DNA from: Pseudomonadota bacterium
Lineage (GTDB): Bacteria; Pseudomonadota; Gammaproteobacteria; Burkholderiales; Sulfuriferulaceae
DNA: 33,479 nucleotides
Assembly (NCBI GenBank): GCA_021782795.1
Contig: JAJXUP010000008.1
Span: 1 to 33,479 of the forward strand
Direction: 5' to 3'
Shown: positions 17,981 to 29,699 of the stretch, in pieces
Position numbering within the stretch: the stretch's first letter is position 1
How the letters are laid out: each line of letters opens with the position of its first letter
The notes under the pieces: generated by a model
The model's input: only the letters and a program-made list of their open reading frames with translations
Database searches by the model: none
Told to the model about the DNA's origin: nothing
Program-made: the position numbers and the translations under genes

Positions 17981-19314
17981 AACTGGCCCGACTGCCCGTA
18001 CTGGGCGGGCTGCTGCTGCTCGGCGGTCTGCCGGCGCTGGCCAGCAACACGCTGCAGGCGGTGCGCTACTGGCCATCGCTCGATTACAGCCGGCTCACCT
18101 TCGAATCGCCTGCGCCGCTGCATTACACGCTGTTTACGCTCGACCATCCTGCCCGGCTGGTGCTCGACCTGCAAGACGTCGCATCCACTGCAGCGTTGCA
18201 GGCCGTGAGCGACGACATCAATCACGGCGGTGATCCGTGGATCAGCAAGATGCGTTTTGCCGTCAACCGTCCCGGCGTGGTACGGCTGGTGCTCGATCTG
18301 CGCGATACCGTACGGCCCAGCGCATTCAGCCTGCAGCCTGTCGGCGAGTACGCCTGGCGGCTGGTGCTCGATGTCTATCCGGGCGGCGCGCAAGGCACGA
18401 ACGGCGCCGCACCGCCGGCTGCCCAGGTGACGCCGGAGATTCCGGCGCATCCGGCGACAGCGGATACCGGAACGCCTCCGGCTGGGGCTGCCGTGCTGCC
18501 ACCATCGCCCACTCCCGTCCAGTCAAGCGAAACACTGACCGCAACCGGCCGCAGCCACCATCGCGCAGACGGCAGCAGCGATACGCCCATCATCACGCGA
18601 CTCATCACCGTGGCGATCGATCCGGGCCATGGCGGCGAAGACCCCGGCGCGCACGGCGAAGGCGGTTCACTGGAGAAAAACGTCACGCTGGCCATCGCAC
18701 GCCGGGTGCAGGCCAAACTCAATGCTGTCGACAACATGCATGCCGTGCTCACGCGCGACAGCGATTACTTCATTCCGCTGGCCGAGCGGGTCAACAAGGC
18801 GCGCCGCATGAATGCCGACCTGTTCGTCTCCATCCACGCCGATGCATACATTTCACCGGACGCACGCGGTTCGAGCGTGTTCACGCTGTCCGAGCACGGT
18901 GCGAGCAGCGCTGCCGCACGCTGGCTGGCCAAATCGGAAAACGATGCCGATCTGGTGGGCGGCATCAATGTCGCCACCAAAGACCGCGATCTGGCACGGA
19001 CCCTGATCGACCTGTCGCAGACCGCGACCAACAACGACAGCCGGCGACTGGCGCACGACGTGCTCGACCAGTTGTCCGAGGTCAACCAGTTGCACCACGG
19101 TGGCATCGAACAGGCGGGCTTTGCCGTGCTCAAGGCACCGGATATTCCGTCGATTCTGGTGGAAACCGCGTTCATCTCCAACCCACAGGAAGAAAAACGT
19201 CTTGATGACGATGCCTATCAGGACAAGATCGCCGGCGCCATCGCGCAAGGCATCCTGCGTTATCTCGCCAGCAATCCGGCCACGGTGCGCGGCAAGCTGG
19301 CGGTGCGCGATTAG
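17953..19314 (+). CDS. amiC: N-acetylmuramoyl-L-alanine amidase (AMIN + Amidase_3)
   Basis: Signal peptide; VAIDPGHGGEDPGAHGEGGSLEKNVTLAIA; FVSIHADA; ILVETAFISNPQEE. Confidence 0.9.
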   Translation: MLARIARFLKLARLPVLGGLLLLGGLPALASNTLQAVRYWPSLDYSRLTFESPAPLHYTLFTLDHPARLVLDLQDVASTAALQAVSDDINHGGDPWISKMRFAVNRPGVVRLVLDLRDTVRPSAFSLQPVGEYAWRLVLDVYPGGAQGTNGAAPPAAQVTPEIPAHPATADTGTPPAGAAVLPPSPTPVQSSETLTATGRSHHRADGSSDTPIITRLITVAIDPGHGGEDPGAHGEGGSLEKNVTLAIARRVQAKLNAVDNMHAVLTRDSDYFIPLAERVNKARRMNADLFVSIHADAYISPDARGSSVFTLSEHGASSAAARWLAKSENDADLVGGINVATKDRDLARTLIDLSQTATNNDSRRLAHDVLDQLSEVNQLHHGGIEQAGFAVLKAPDIPSILVETAFISNPQEEKRLDDDAYQDKIAGAIAQGILRYLASNPATVRGKLAVRD

Positions 19315-19356
19315 CGCCGCCGTCATTGACTTCACAGCAAGGATGCTTCTGGCACC

Positions 19357-21156
19357 ATGTCCGCGATTCGCCTGCTTCCCGATGTACTGATCAGCCAGAT
19401 TGCCGCCGGCGAAGTCGTCGAACGTCCCGCGTCGGCACTCAAGGAGCTGCTGGAAAACAGCCTCGACGCAGGCGCCACCGAACTGCGTATCCAGATCGAA
19501 GATGGCGGCATGCAGCTCATTCGCGTCAGCGACAACGGGCGCGGCATTCCTGCCGACCAGATCGGCCTTGCCATCGCACGCCATGCCACCAGCAAGATCA
19601 CCAGCCTGGACGATCTCGAACGGGTGGGCAGCTTCGGCTTCCGTGGCGAGGCGCTGGCCAGTATTGCCGCCGTATCGCGCCTACGACTGGTCAGCCGCAC
19701 GCAGGAAGAGCCGCATGCCAGCGAACTCGGCTGTGAGGGCGGTCGCCCGACGCGACTTGCGCCGGCTGCGCTGACTGGCGGCACGCTGATCGAAGTGCGC
19801 GACCTGTATTTCAATACCCCGGCGCGACGCAAGTTCCTCAAGACCGCCGCCACCGAATGGGCGCATTGCAGCACAGTGGTGGAACGCATTGCGCTTGCGC
19901 GCCCGGATGTGAGCATTCACCTCGAACACAACGGCCGCACGGCGCTGAAACTGCGTGAGCAGTCGTTGTCCGAACGCATGCACAGCGTGCTGGGCGAGCG
20001 CTTCGCCGCCATGGCCATCGAGGTCGACGAACCCGGCCCGCCGCTTGCGCTGGCCGGCCTGCTGGCCCGGCCCCAGCCGGGTGAATCCGGTCTGCAGGAC
20101 GCGCAATACCTGTTCGTCAACGGCCGTTTCGTGCGCGACAAACTGATCCAGCATGCGCTGCGCCAGGCGTGGCAGGATGTGCTGCACCACGACCAGAAAG
20201 CCGGCTGGTGCCTGTTCCTGCACATCGATCCGGCCACCGTGGATGTCAATGTCCATCCGGCAAAAACCGAAATCCGCTTTCGGGATGGCCAGGCAGTGCA
20301 CCGTTTCGTGTATCACAGCGTGCACCGCGCGCTGTCGCGCCCGGCTGGCGCTGCCCCCGCAAGTGGACAACAGCCTGTCGCAGGCAGCGGCGCCGGTGCG
20401 CCTGGCCCCGGCAGCCCGGCAATGACACGCGCGCCGCAGCAGCAGACATCGCTGGCCGGGCTGGTGACCGAGCCGACATCGCGCTACGGCTGGACGCAGG
20501 CCGCCACGCCTGCGCACACTGCGACCGCACACACGCCGTTCATCGCGCACGCTGCAACCGCAACGGAGGACGTGCCGCCGCTGGGCTTTGCCCTGGCACA
20601 ACTGCATGGCGTCTACATCCTGGCGCAAAACCGTGACGGGCTGGTGGTGGTGGACATGCATGCCGCACACGAGCGCATCGTCTACGAACGGCTGCGTCAG
20701 TCGTTCGACCGCCAGGGCATGCCGAGCCAGCCGCTACTGATCCCGCTGGTGGTGCAGGCCGATGCGCTCACGCTGGCGGCTGCCCGGGAGCATGCCGCCA
20801 CGCTCGACGCGCTGGGCGTGCAACTGAGTGAACTGTCGCCCACCCAGCTGGCGATCCGGGCGCTGCCACCCGAGCTGCACACCGTCAATGCACTGGAGAT
20901 GGTGCGCACCCTGCTGCACGAGTTGCGTCAGTACGACACCAGCCGGGCCGTGGAAGAACAGCGCGACCAGCTGCTTGCCACCATGGCCTGCCACGGCGCA
21001 GTGCGCGCTCACCGCGACCTGACCATTGCCGAGATGAATGCGCTGCTGCGGGACATGGAACGCACCGAACGCGCCGGACAGTGCAACCACGGCCGGCCCA
21101 CCTGGCACCAGTTCCCCCTCGACGCGCTCGACCGGCTGTTTCTGCGTGGCCAGTGA
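19357..21156 (+). CDS. mutL: DNA mismatch repair protein MutL with endonuclease motifs
   Basis: IAAGEVVERPASALKELLENSLDAGA, GFRGEALASIAAV; C-terminal DMHAAHERIVYE and CNHGRPT. Confidence 0.95.
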   Translation: MSAIRLLPDVLISQIAAGEVVERPASALKELLENSLDAGATELRIQIEDGGMQLIRVSDNGRGIPADQIGLAIARHATSKITSLDDLERVGSFGFRGEALASIAAVSRLRLVSRTQEEPHASELGCEGGRPTRLAPAALTGGTLIEVRDLYFNTPARRKFLKTAATEWAHCSTVVERIALARPDVSIHLEHNGRTALKLREQSLSERMHSVLGERFAAMAIEVDEPGPPLALAGLLARPQPGESGLQDAQYLFVNGRFVRDKLIQHALRQAWQDVLHHDQKAGWCLFLHIDPATVDVNVHPAKTEIRFRDGQAVHRFVYHSVHRALSRPAGAAPASGQQPVAGSGAGAPGPGSPAMTRAPQQQTSLAGLVTEPTSRYGWTQAATPAHTATAHTPFIAHAATATEDVPPLGFALAQLHGVYILAQNRDGLVVVDMHAAHERIVYERLRQSFDRQGMPSQPLLIPLVVQADALTLAAAREHAATLDALGVQLSELSPTQLAIRALPPELHTVNALEMVRTLLHELRQYDTSRAVEEQRDQLLATMACHGAVRAHRDLTIAEMNALLRDMERTERAGQCNHGRPTWHQFPLDALDRLFLRGQ

Positions 21157-21184
21157 TCCCGCGCCGATGACACACCGGCGACAA

Positions 21185-21193
21185 TGCTATAAT
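21185..21193 (+). promoter_or_regulatory. Candidate extended -10 promoter for the WbpM-like gene
   Basis: TGCTATAAT in the mutL downstream intergenic region. No good -35. Confidence 0.5.
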
Positions 21194-21237
21194 CGCGCGC
21201 AATATTCGCACCAGGCGCTTCGCCGGGCCGCCTCTTC

Positions 21238-23106
<1,869 letters not shown>

Positions 23107-23154
23107 CACCGCGCAGCCCCGCTTCCGCCAGCAGGCGCCCGGCGCATCCTTCAG

Positions 23155-23202
23155 CCTGACCGGCGGCACCGAAGGACTGGATTTGCCTCACCTCCGGTCG
23201 GG
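23155..23202. terminator. Possible hairpin between convergent WbpM-like gene and hypE
   Basis: CCTGACCGGCGG / CCTCCGGTCGGG: 12-position stem with one G:U and one mismatch, 24-nt loop, no U-tract. Confidence 0.25.
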
Positions 23203-23230
23203 CCTCGGCGTCTGCCGCACACCCGCCACG

Positions 23231-24238
23231 TCAGCAGATGCGCGGCAGTGGATCGTCTTCCAGTTCCTGCAGCAGACGGCGACCGCCCAATGGCGTATGC
23301 AGCACCACGCCTGGGGCCTGCAGCGTCATCCGTCCGATCAGGGCGGCCTCGTTCCCCTGCGGCAAGGCTTGCCAGCGCTGCAGCGCAATTTCGGCCTGCT
23401 GCGCTTCGAGCACCGCCACGACGCGACCTTCGCACGCCAGATAATAAGGATCGTAACCCAGGATGTCGCACACCGCCGCCACGGGCTCGCGCACCGGAAT
23501 GGCCGACTGTTCGAGCTCGATGCACAGGCCGGTGGCCTGGCTGATCTCGTGCGCGACGCTGGCCAGCCCACCGCGCGTCGGATCGCGCATGAAGCGCAGC
23601 CCCGGCAGGTCGAGCAACGCACTGGTGAGTGGCAGCACGCTGGCCGCATCCGAGCACAGGTCACCGCGCAGGCCGAACTGCTCGCGCGCAAGCAGCACAG
23701 CCATGCCGTGATCGCCAACCGGCCCGCTCACCAGCACACAATCGCCCGGCCGGATGTGGTTGAGGCCGAGCGCCAGGCCGGGCGCAACGAACCCCACCCC
23801 GGTCGTCGCCAGATACAGTCCGCCACCCTCGCCCCGTCTGAGCACTTTGGTATCGCCCGCCACCACGCAGACAGCCGACTCGCGCGCCGCTGCGGCCAGG
23901 CTGGCGACGATGCGTTCCAGCTGCGCCAGCTCGAATCCTTCTTCGATGAAGGCGTTGAGCGTGAGATACTGCGGCACGGCGCCCGACACGGCCAGATCGT
24001 TGACCGTGCCATGCACAGCCAGCGAGCCGATGGTGCCGCCGGGGAATTCGAGCGGCTGCACGGTGAAACCGTCCGTGGTGAGCAGGATCTCGCTGCCCTG
24101 CACCGGCAGCCGCGCCGCATCGGTCTGCACGTCGAGCAGGGGGTTGGCCAGATGACGCGCGAACACCTGTTCGATGAGTTCGCGCATGTAGCGTCCGCCG
24201 TTGCCATGCGCCAGTGAAATGTGCTGTTCGTCCATCAT
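23231..24238 (-). CDS. hypE: Hydrogenase maturation protein HypE
   Basis: ISLAHGNGGRYMRELI; DPTRGG; canonical C-terminal PRIC. Overlaps HypF stop (ATGA). Confidence 0.95.
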   Translation of the reverse strand: MMDEQHISLAHGNGGRYMRELIEQVFARHLANPLLDVQTDAARLPVQGSEILLTTDGFTVQPLEFPGGTIGSLAVHGTVNDLAVSGAVPQYLTLNAFIEEGFELAQLERIVASLAAAARESAVCVVAGDTKVLRRGEGGGLYLATTGVGFVAPGLALGLNHIRPGDCVLVSGPVGDHGMAVLLAREQFGLRGDLCSDAASVLPLTSALLDLPGLRFMRDPTRGGLASVAHEISQATGLCIELEQSAIPVREPVAAVCDILGYDPYYLACEGRVVAVLEAQQAEIALQRWQALPQGNEAALIGRMTLQAPGVVLHTPLGGRRLLQELEDDPLPRIC

Positions 24239-26499
24239 GATGTTGCCTGACTCCCCACCTCGATGACCTGCCCGAAACTCAAACCGCCGTCGTTGACCGG
24301 TACCCGCTCGCCGCTGCGCACGTCGAACCCGGCCCGACGCAGGGCAGCCATGGTGTGTTCGACCAGCAGCCGGTTCTGAAACACGCCACCGCACAGGCCG
24401 ACGACGAATGATCTTCCCTGCCGTTCGCGTTGCAGCACCGCCTGACGGCAGATGGCGCGCGCCAGACTGGCATGCAGGCTGCCGGAACGCTGCGCCAGCG
24501 GCAGGCTGGCGTCGGCCAGCAGCGGCAGCAGCGGCGACCAGTCGCACTGCGACAGTCCGCCTGGCTCGTCATGCCATGGCAGATCGAGCGCCGGCGCATC
24601 CGGATCGGCCACGTCTTCCAGCCACAGCGGTGCCTGCGCATCGAAACTCGCCTCGCGCAGCACTCCACTGATCGCCGCAGCTGCATCGAACAGGCGGCCA
24701 GCCGAGGTGGTACGTGGACAGTTGAGGCCGCGCAGCCACGCCTGGTACAGCAAATCCTGTTGCGGCCGATGCGGTAGCTCACGGCCACATTCCCAGTTGA
24801 CCCCGGCCGCGCTGCGCCACGGTTCGCGTATCGCCTGTTCTCCGCCGGGCAGACGGAATGGTCGCAGTCGCGCCACCCGTTGCCAGCCGCTTGGTGCGCC
24901 CGCGAGCGTGTCCCCGCCCCACAGTTCGCCATCCTCGCCCAGTCCGGTGCCGTCCCAGGCGAACACCAGCCAGCGCCGCACATCGGTATGCTCGCCGGCC
25001 AGCGCCGAGGCATGCGCATGATGATGCCACACCTGCACCACCGGCAAGGACTGGCGACCTGCCCAGCGCGAACTGCCATAACCGGGATGTGCGTCACGTA
25101 CCAGCCGTCGCGCCTCGACACCGTACAACTGCTGCAATCCGGCCAGCGTCTGTTCGAACACCGCCAACCCGCGCGGAGTGTCGAGATCGCCAATGTGCGG
25201 GGAAATCACCACGCGGTCGTCCCAGGCCAGCGCCACGGTATTCTTCATGTGTCCGCCCAGCGCCAGCAACGGCTCGGACAAGCGAAACGGCAAGCCGACT
25301 TCCAGTGGCGCATCGCCGCGACCGATGCGCAACCGGGCCGGATGTCCGGCAATGCGCCGTATCACGCTGTCTTCCGCCGGACGCACGATTTCACGGTTGT
25401 GGTGCAAGAAAGCATCGGCGATGCCGACCAGTTCCTGCTCTGCCTCAAGCACGCCGGTCAGCACCGGCTCGCCGCCCCGATTGGCGGAAGTCGCCACCAG
25501 CGGCCCGCCGTACCCGTCGAGCAACAGATGATGCAGCGGGCTGTAAGGCAGCAACGCGCCCACGCTCGTCAACCCCGGCGCAAGCTGCGCCGACAGTGCC
25601 GTATCGTCCCGACGCTGCAGCCAGACCACCGGGCGGCGCGAATCGGTGAGCCAGCGCGCTTCGTCAGCGTCCAGATACGCCGTGGCGCGTACCGCATCCA
25701 GCCCGTCGGCGCCGCGTGCGGGAAACATCACCGCAAACGGCTTGTGCGGACGATGCTTGCGCAAGCGCAGTCGTGCCAGCGTCACGTCATTGGCCGCATC
25801 ACACAGCAGATGGTAGCCGCCAACACCGCGCACGGCGACGATCGCTCCCGCTCGCAGCGCAGCGATACACGCCATCAGCGCCGGCGCATTTCCGCTGACC
25901 GGCTCGTCATCCGCCGTGGCAAACCAGAGCGCCGGCCCGCACTCGGGACAGGCCAGCGGTTCGGCATGAAACCGGCGATCACGGGGGTCGTCGTATTCGG
26001 CCTGACAGCGTGCGCACAGCGCAAAATCCGCCATCGATGTCCGGGCGCGGTCGTATGGCAGCTGGCGGATCAGGGTGTAGCGCGGACCGCACTGGGTACA
26101 ATTGATGAACGGGTAGCCATGACGGCGGTCGGTCGGATCGCGCAGCTCGGCAAGGCACGCTTCGCACACGAAACGGTCGGAGGGCACGCTTGCCCGCGCA
26201 CTGGCATCATCGACACTGTTCAGGATGGCAAAGCCTTCGAGATCGCTGCAGGCGACCGGCGTTTCCTCAAGCAGATGGGGTTCGGCGAGCGGCGGCGCCG
26301 CATGCAGCAGGGTGTCGAGCAGGCGGTCGAGCGTGGCGGCATCGCCTTGCGCGAACACTTCCACCTGTCCGCGCAGATTGCGCACCCACCCACAGAGCGC
26401 CAGCGCCTGCGCGCTGCGCCAGACGAACGGCCGGAACCCCACGCCCTGCACCTGTCCACCCAGCAGCCAGCGTCGCGCCGCACATGCCGCAGGGTTCAA
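24235..26499 (-). CDS. hypF: Carbamoyltransferase HypF (TTG start proposed; ORF track gives ATG at 26547)
   Basis: Acylphosphatase GQVQGVGFRPFVWRSA; zinc motifs CEACLAEL...INCTQCGPRY...CARCQAEYDD...CPECGP; YrdC-like and carbamoyltransferase motifs. Confidence 0.93.
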   Translation of the reverse strand: MNPAACAARRWLLGGQVQGVGFRPFVWRSAQALALCGWVRNLRGQVEVFAQGDAATLDRLLDTLLHAAPPLAEPHLLEETPVACSDLEGFAILNSVDDASARASVPSDRFVCEACLAELRDPTDRRHGYPFINCTQCGPRYTLIRQLPYDRARTSMADFALCARCQAEYDDPRDRRFHAEPLACPECGPALWFATADDEPVSGNAPALMACIAALRAGAIVAVRGVGGYHLLCDAANDVTLARLRLRKHRPHKPFAVMFPARGADGLDAVRATAYLDADEARWLTDSRRPVVWLQRRDDTALSAQLAPGLTSVGALLPYSPLHHLLLDGYGGPLVATSANRGGEPVLTGVLEAEQELVGIADAFLHHNREIVRPAEDSVIRRIAGHPARLRIGRGDAPLEVGLPFRLSEPLLALGGHMKNTVALAWDDRVVISPHIGDLDTPRGLAVFEQTLAGLQQLYGVEARRLVRDAHPGYGSSRWAGRQSLPVVQVWHHHAHASALAGEHTDVRRWLVFAWDGTGLGEDGELWGGDTLAGAPSGWQRVARLRPFRLPGGEQAIREPWRSAAGVNWECGRELPHRPQQDLLYQAWLRGLNCPRTTSAGRLFDAAAAISGVLREASFDAQAPLWLEDVADPDAPALDLPWHDEPGGLSQCDWSPLLPLLADASLPLAQRSGSLHASLARAICRQAVLQRERQGRSFVVGLCGGVFQNRLLVEHTMAALRRAGFDVRSGERVPVNDGGLSFGQVIEVGSQATS

Positions 26500-27617
26500 T
26501 GCGCGAGCTCCGCAGTACGCACACCGCCTGCCCACCAGATGCGGCACGCACCTTCATCCGACACCATGCACGGCCCCACCGGCTTGCGCGGCGTGCACGC
26601 CTTGCCATACAGCCGGCACTGGTCGGGATACAGACGTCCCAACACCACCTGGGCGCAATCGCAGCCCGGGGGCATCTGGCCGGCACGGCGGCGCATTGCG
26701 GGTTCCGGGTCGGGGAAACGCTCGCGTGCGTCCCACGCCCGCCACTCGGGCCGCAACGTGTAGCCGGATGCCGGGATGGTGCCGATGCCGCGCCAGACGG
26801 CGTCACCGACGGCGAACATCCGGTCAAGCTGGCGGCGCGCGCCCGGATTGCCGCCAGGACGCACCACCGTACCATAGCAGTTGTCGAGCATGCGCCGGCC
26901 TTCGAGCTGCTGGCGCAGCACCGAATACATGGCGGCCAGCAGGCTTTCAGAGGTAAAACCGGCCACGGCCGCAGGCAATCCATGCCGTTCCACGACAAAA
27001 GTCCATTCTTCCGGCCCCATCACCGTCGAGACATGACCGGGCGCAATCAGGGCATCAAAACCCGGAGTGTCCGATTCGAGCAACATGGCCACCGCAGGCC
27101 AGGTCAGCCGCCCGGACAGCAGCAGGGAAAAATTGGCCGGAAGGTCTTGTGCATCGCTGGCCTGCGCCAGCATCGCCGCCACCGGCGCGCTGGTGGTCTC
27201 GAAACCGGCGGCGAAAAACACCACCGGTCGGTCCGGCATGGCACGCGCCAGCTGCAAGGCCTCGTCCGGCGAGGCCACCGGCCGCACGTCTGCCCCGAGC
27301 GCCGCAGCCTGCGCCAGTGATCGCGCCTCGCCGACCGGTGTGTTGACCGGTACGCGCAGCATGTCGCCAAACGCGACCAGCGTGACCCGTTCCTGCAACG
27401 CCAGCCGGATGGCCTGATAAATGTCTTCTTCCGGGCAGACACACACCGGACAGCCCGGCCCGGGAATCAGCTCCACCGCTGCGGGCAATGCGCCGCGCAA
27501 TCCGGCATGGGTGATCGACCGCTCGTGCCCGCCGCACACATTCATGATACGTACGCGCTGCTGCAGCGGCAGCGCGTGGATTTTTTCCAGCCAATAGCGT
27601 GCGCGCGCCTCGCTCAT
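26496..27617 (-). CDS. hypD: Hydrogenase formation protein HypD
   Basis: MNVCGGHERSITHAGLRGALP; GPGCPVCVCP; conserved cysteines. Confidence 0.95.
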   Translation of the reverse strand: MSEARARYWLEKIHALPLQQRVRIMNVCGGHERSITHAGLRGALPAAVELIPGPGCPVCVCPEEDIYQAIRLALQERVTLVAFGDMLRVPVNTPVGEARSLAQAAALGADVRPVASPDEALQLARAMPDRPVVFFAAGFETTSAPVAAMLAQASDAQDLPANFSLLLSGRLTWPAVAMLLESDTPGFDALIAPGHVSTVMGPEEWTFVVERHGLPAAVAGFTSESLLAAMYSVLRQQLEGRRMLDNCYGTVVRPGGNPGARRQLDRMFAVGDAVWRGIGTIPASGYTLRPEWRAWDARERFPDPEPAMRRRAGQMPPGCDCAQVVLGRLYPDQCRLYGKACTPRKPVGPCMVSDEGACRIWWAGGVRTAELAH

Positions 27618-28420
27618 GCCGATTGCCCGAGCCCGACCGGCCGGTAACGCAGCGCGGGCGCAGAAGCTGCGCGTTGCGTCCCGGCATCCGCCCGGTGCTG
27701 CTGCAGCCGGCCGAGCAGCCAGTCGGTCCAGGCGCGCAGCCCATCTTGCTGCCGCGCAGAAACTTCGATGACCGGCGCAGCATTGGCCAGTTCGCGCACC
27801 TGCTGCCGCGCACGTCCGGGATCGAAATCGCCCAGCACCGGCAACAGGTCGGCCTTGCTCAGCACCACCAGGTCGGCGGCACGGAACATGACCGGATATT
27901 TGGCCGGCTTGTCATCGCCTTCGGTCACCGACAGCAACACCACGTCACAGTGTTGTCCGAGGTCGAAACCGGCCGGACAAACCAGATTGCCGACATTTTC
28001 CACAAACAGGATGTCCAGTGAAGACAGCGGCAGATGGTCGAGCACGCCGGCGACCATGTGGGCATCGAGATGACAGGCGCTGCCGGTGGTGATCTGTTCT
28101 GCCGGCACGCCATGCGCCCGGATGCGACGGGCGTCATTCTCGGTTTCGAGATCGCCTTCGATCACGCCGATACGCACCCGGTCGGCCAGGGCGTCGATGG
28201 TGGCTTCAAGCAGGCTGGTCTTGCCCGAACCGGGCGAGGACATGAGGTTGATCACGAGCAGACCGGTCGCATCGAATCGCGTCCGGTTGCCGGCTGCGCA
28301 GGCGTCGTTTCCCGACAGCAACCGCTGCAGCACCTCGACGGCAGTCGTGCCGGCCGGCTGGGTCCGGCGCGCCAGATGGCGGTTGCCCGGCGTGATGTTG
28401 CATCCGCAGGTATTGCACAT
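27614..28420 (-). CDS. hypB: Hydrogenase nickel incorporation GTPase HypB
   Basis: N-terminal MCNTCGCN; LMSSPGSGKTSLLEATI; no His-rich nickel-storage stretch. Confidence 0.95.
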   Translation of the reverse strand: MCNTCGCNITPGNRHLARRTQPAGTTAVEVLQRLLSGNDACAAGNRTRFDATGLLVINLMSSPGSGKTSLLEATIDALADRVRIGVIEGDLETENDARRIRAHGVPAEQITTGSACHLDAHMVAGVLDHLPLSSLDILFVENVGNLVCPAGFDLGQHCDVVLLSVTEGDDKPAKYPVMFRAADLVVLSKADLLPVLGDFDPGRARQQVRELANAAPVIEVSARQQDGLRAWTDWLLGRLQQHRADAGTQRAASAPALRYRPVGLGQSA

Positions 28421-28442
28421 GCGTCGTTCCTCCGCTCAACGT

Positions 28443-28790
28443 TCAGTCGTGCACCAGTTCCACGCGCGTCAGCATCAGTTCGTCGCCGCTGACCAGATCG
28501 GTCTGCCAGTTCCCGCATGCGCCGCACACCAGCCGGTTGGCCTGCGCTTCGCTCTCGGCGCCACACTGACGGCACACGACGCGCACCGACGACGGCTGCA
28601 GGTGCAGCACCGCATGTTCGGCCACGGTGCCGGCGCAGGCAAACGGCCACGCGTTGCGCAGCAGTTCCGCCTCGACGCCGGACAGCGGTCCGATACTGAC
28701 CCAGATGGCGCTCATGCCGCTCGCCCCGTTCTGACGCGCCACGCCGTCGAGCTGCTCGACCAGCGCCTGACAGATGGCCAGTTCATGCAC
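28443..28790 (-). CDS. hypA: Hydrogenase nickel incorporation protein HypA
   Basis: MHELAICQALVEQL; zinc CRQCG...CGACG. Confidence 0.95.
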   Translation of the reverse strand: MHELAICQALVEQLDGVARQNGASGMSAIWVSIGPLSGVEAELLRNAWPFACAGTVAEHAVLHLQPSSVRVVCRQCGAESEAQANRLVCGACGNWQTDLVSGDELMLTRVELVHD

Positions 28791-29025
28791 TGCCGGGCAA
28801 GCCTTCCGCCGCCAGCATTTCGTCGTAGATCTGCCAGGCCGACTCGGCGTGTTCGGGCGTCATCTTCTGAATCGCGTGCCCGACATGCACCATGACGAAA
28901 TCGCCGGTTTCGAGCGGTTCGTCCTGCAGCAGGAACAGACTGACCTCGCGCTCCACGCCTCGCGCGGCACATCGCGCGACATAACCATTGATCTCGATCA
29001 CCTGCATCGGTATCGCCAGACACAT
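28783..29025 (-). CDS. hypC: Hydrogenase assembly chaperone HypC
   Basis: MCLAIPMQVIEING; GDFVMVHVGHAIQKM. Confidence 0.95.
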   Translation of the reverse strand: MCLAIPMQVIEINGYVARCAARGVEREVSLFLLQDEPLETGDFVMVHVGHAIQKMTPEHAESAWQIYDEMLAAEGLPGSA

Positions 29026-29056
29026 GACTTCGCCCGTCCCTCAGCTGCCTGAGCAC

Positions 29057-29085
29057 AGTATAGGCACGATGTCGGCGCTTGACAA
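29057..29085 (-). promoter_or_regulatory. Candidate sigma70 promoter for hypCABDFE
   Basis: Minus strand TTGTCA-N17-TATACT, ~32 nt upstream of the HypC start. Confidence 0.6.
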
Positions 29086-29135
29086 TTTCCTGCCAACGCG
29101 GATTTTTACCAAATCGGATACCCATGTCATCAAGC

Positions 29136-29164
29136 TTGAATTGTCCTGCGGCCCATGCTAGGCT
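29136..29164 (+). promoter_or_regulatory. Candidate sigma70 promoter for hydrogenase structural operon
   Basis: TTGAAT-N17-TAGGCT with TG extension before the -10. Weak match. Confidence 0.3.
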
Positions 29165-29198
29165 GGTCAGCACATCGTCATGTTGTGAGTGGGCGCGT

Positions 29199-29699
29199 AT
29201 GGCTTCGGTCAGCAACTGCGGCAACACCGGCAAACCGGAAATCCTCGTTCTGGGCATCGGCAACACGCTGCTCAGCGACGAAGGCATCGGCGTCCACGCG
29301 TTGCGTCAGCTCGAAGCCGAGTTTTCCTCCCGGGACGACCTGCATTTCATCGACGGCGGCACCCTCGGTTTCATACTGTCCGGCCCGATAGCCTCCACCC
29401 GCCACCTGATCGTCATCGATGCCGCCCAACTGGATGCGTCACCCGGCACCGTGCGCGTGTTCGTCGATGCCGACATGGACCGGTTCGTCGGTTATGGACG
29501 CAGCAGCGCACACGAAATCGGCCTGACCGACCTGATGCACGTTGCCCACCTGACCGGCAACCTGCCGGAACGCCGTGCGCTGATCGGCATCCAGCCTGCC
29601 CATATCGGGCTGGGAGAACGCCCCACACCGGCGGTGGCCGATGCCCTGCCCAACATATGCGACGCCGTGCGCCACCTGATCGGAGAATGGCAGTCATGA
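29199..29699 (+). CDS. hynD: [NiFe]-hydrogenase maturation protease (HyaD/HupD/HynD family)
   Basis: EILVLGIGNTLLSDEGIGVHAL; IDGGTLGF; DLMHVAHLTG. Start set at 29199. Confidence 0.9.
   Translation: MASVSNCGNTGKPEILVLGIGNTLLSDEGIGVHALRQLEAEFSSRDDLHFIDGGTLGFILSGPIASTRHLIVIDAAQLDASPGTVRVFVDADMDRFVGYGRSSAHEIGLTDLMHVAHLTGNLPERRALIGIQPAHIGLGERPTPAVADALPNICDAVRHLIGEWQS

Noticed and set aside
19357-21156. MutL DMHA instead of DQHA in the endonuclease motif as a novelty
   Set aside because: DMHAAHER-type motifs are common in proteobacterial endonuclease-type MutL; expected, not novel.
24880-26763. 627-aa plus-strand ORF antisense to HypF/HypD
   Set aside because: Mirror ORF of GC-rich codon usage; Arg/His/Gln-rich, no recognisable motifs, and the opposite strand encodes clear HypF and HypD.
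29080-29096. Possible sigma54 site (TTGGCAGGAAATTGTCA on the minus strand) in the hyp/hyn region
   Set aside because: The GG element is present but the -12 GC is not at the right spacing (TGTC rather than TTGC); the sigma70 reading fits better.
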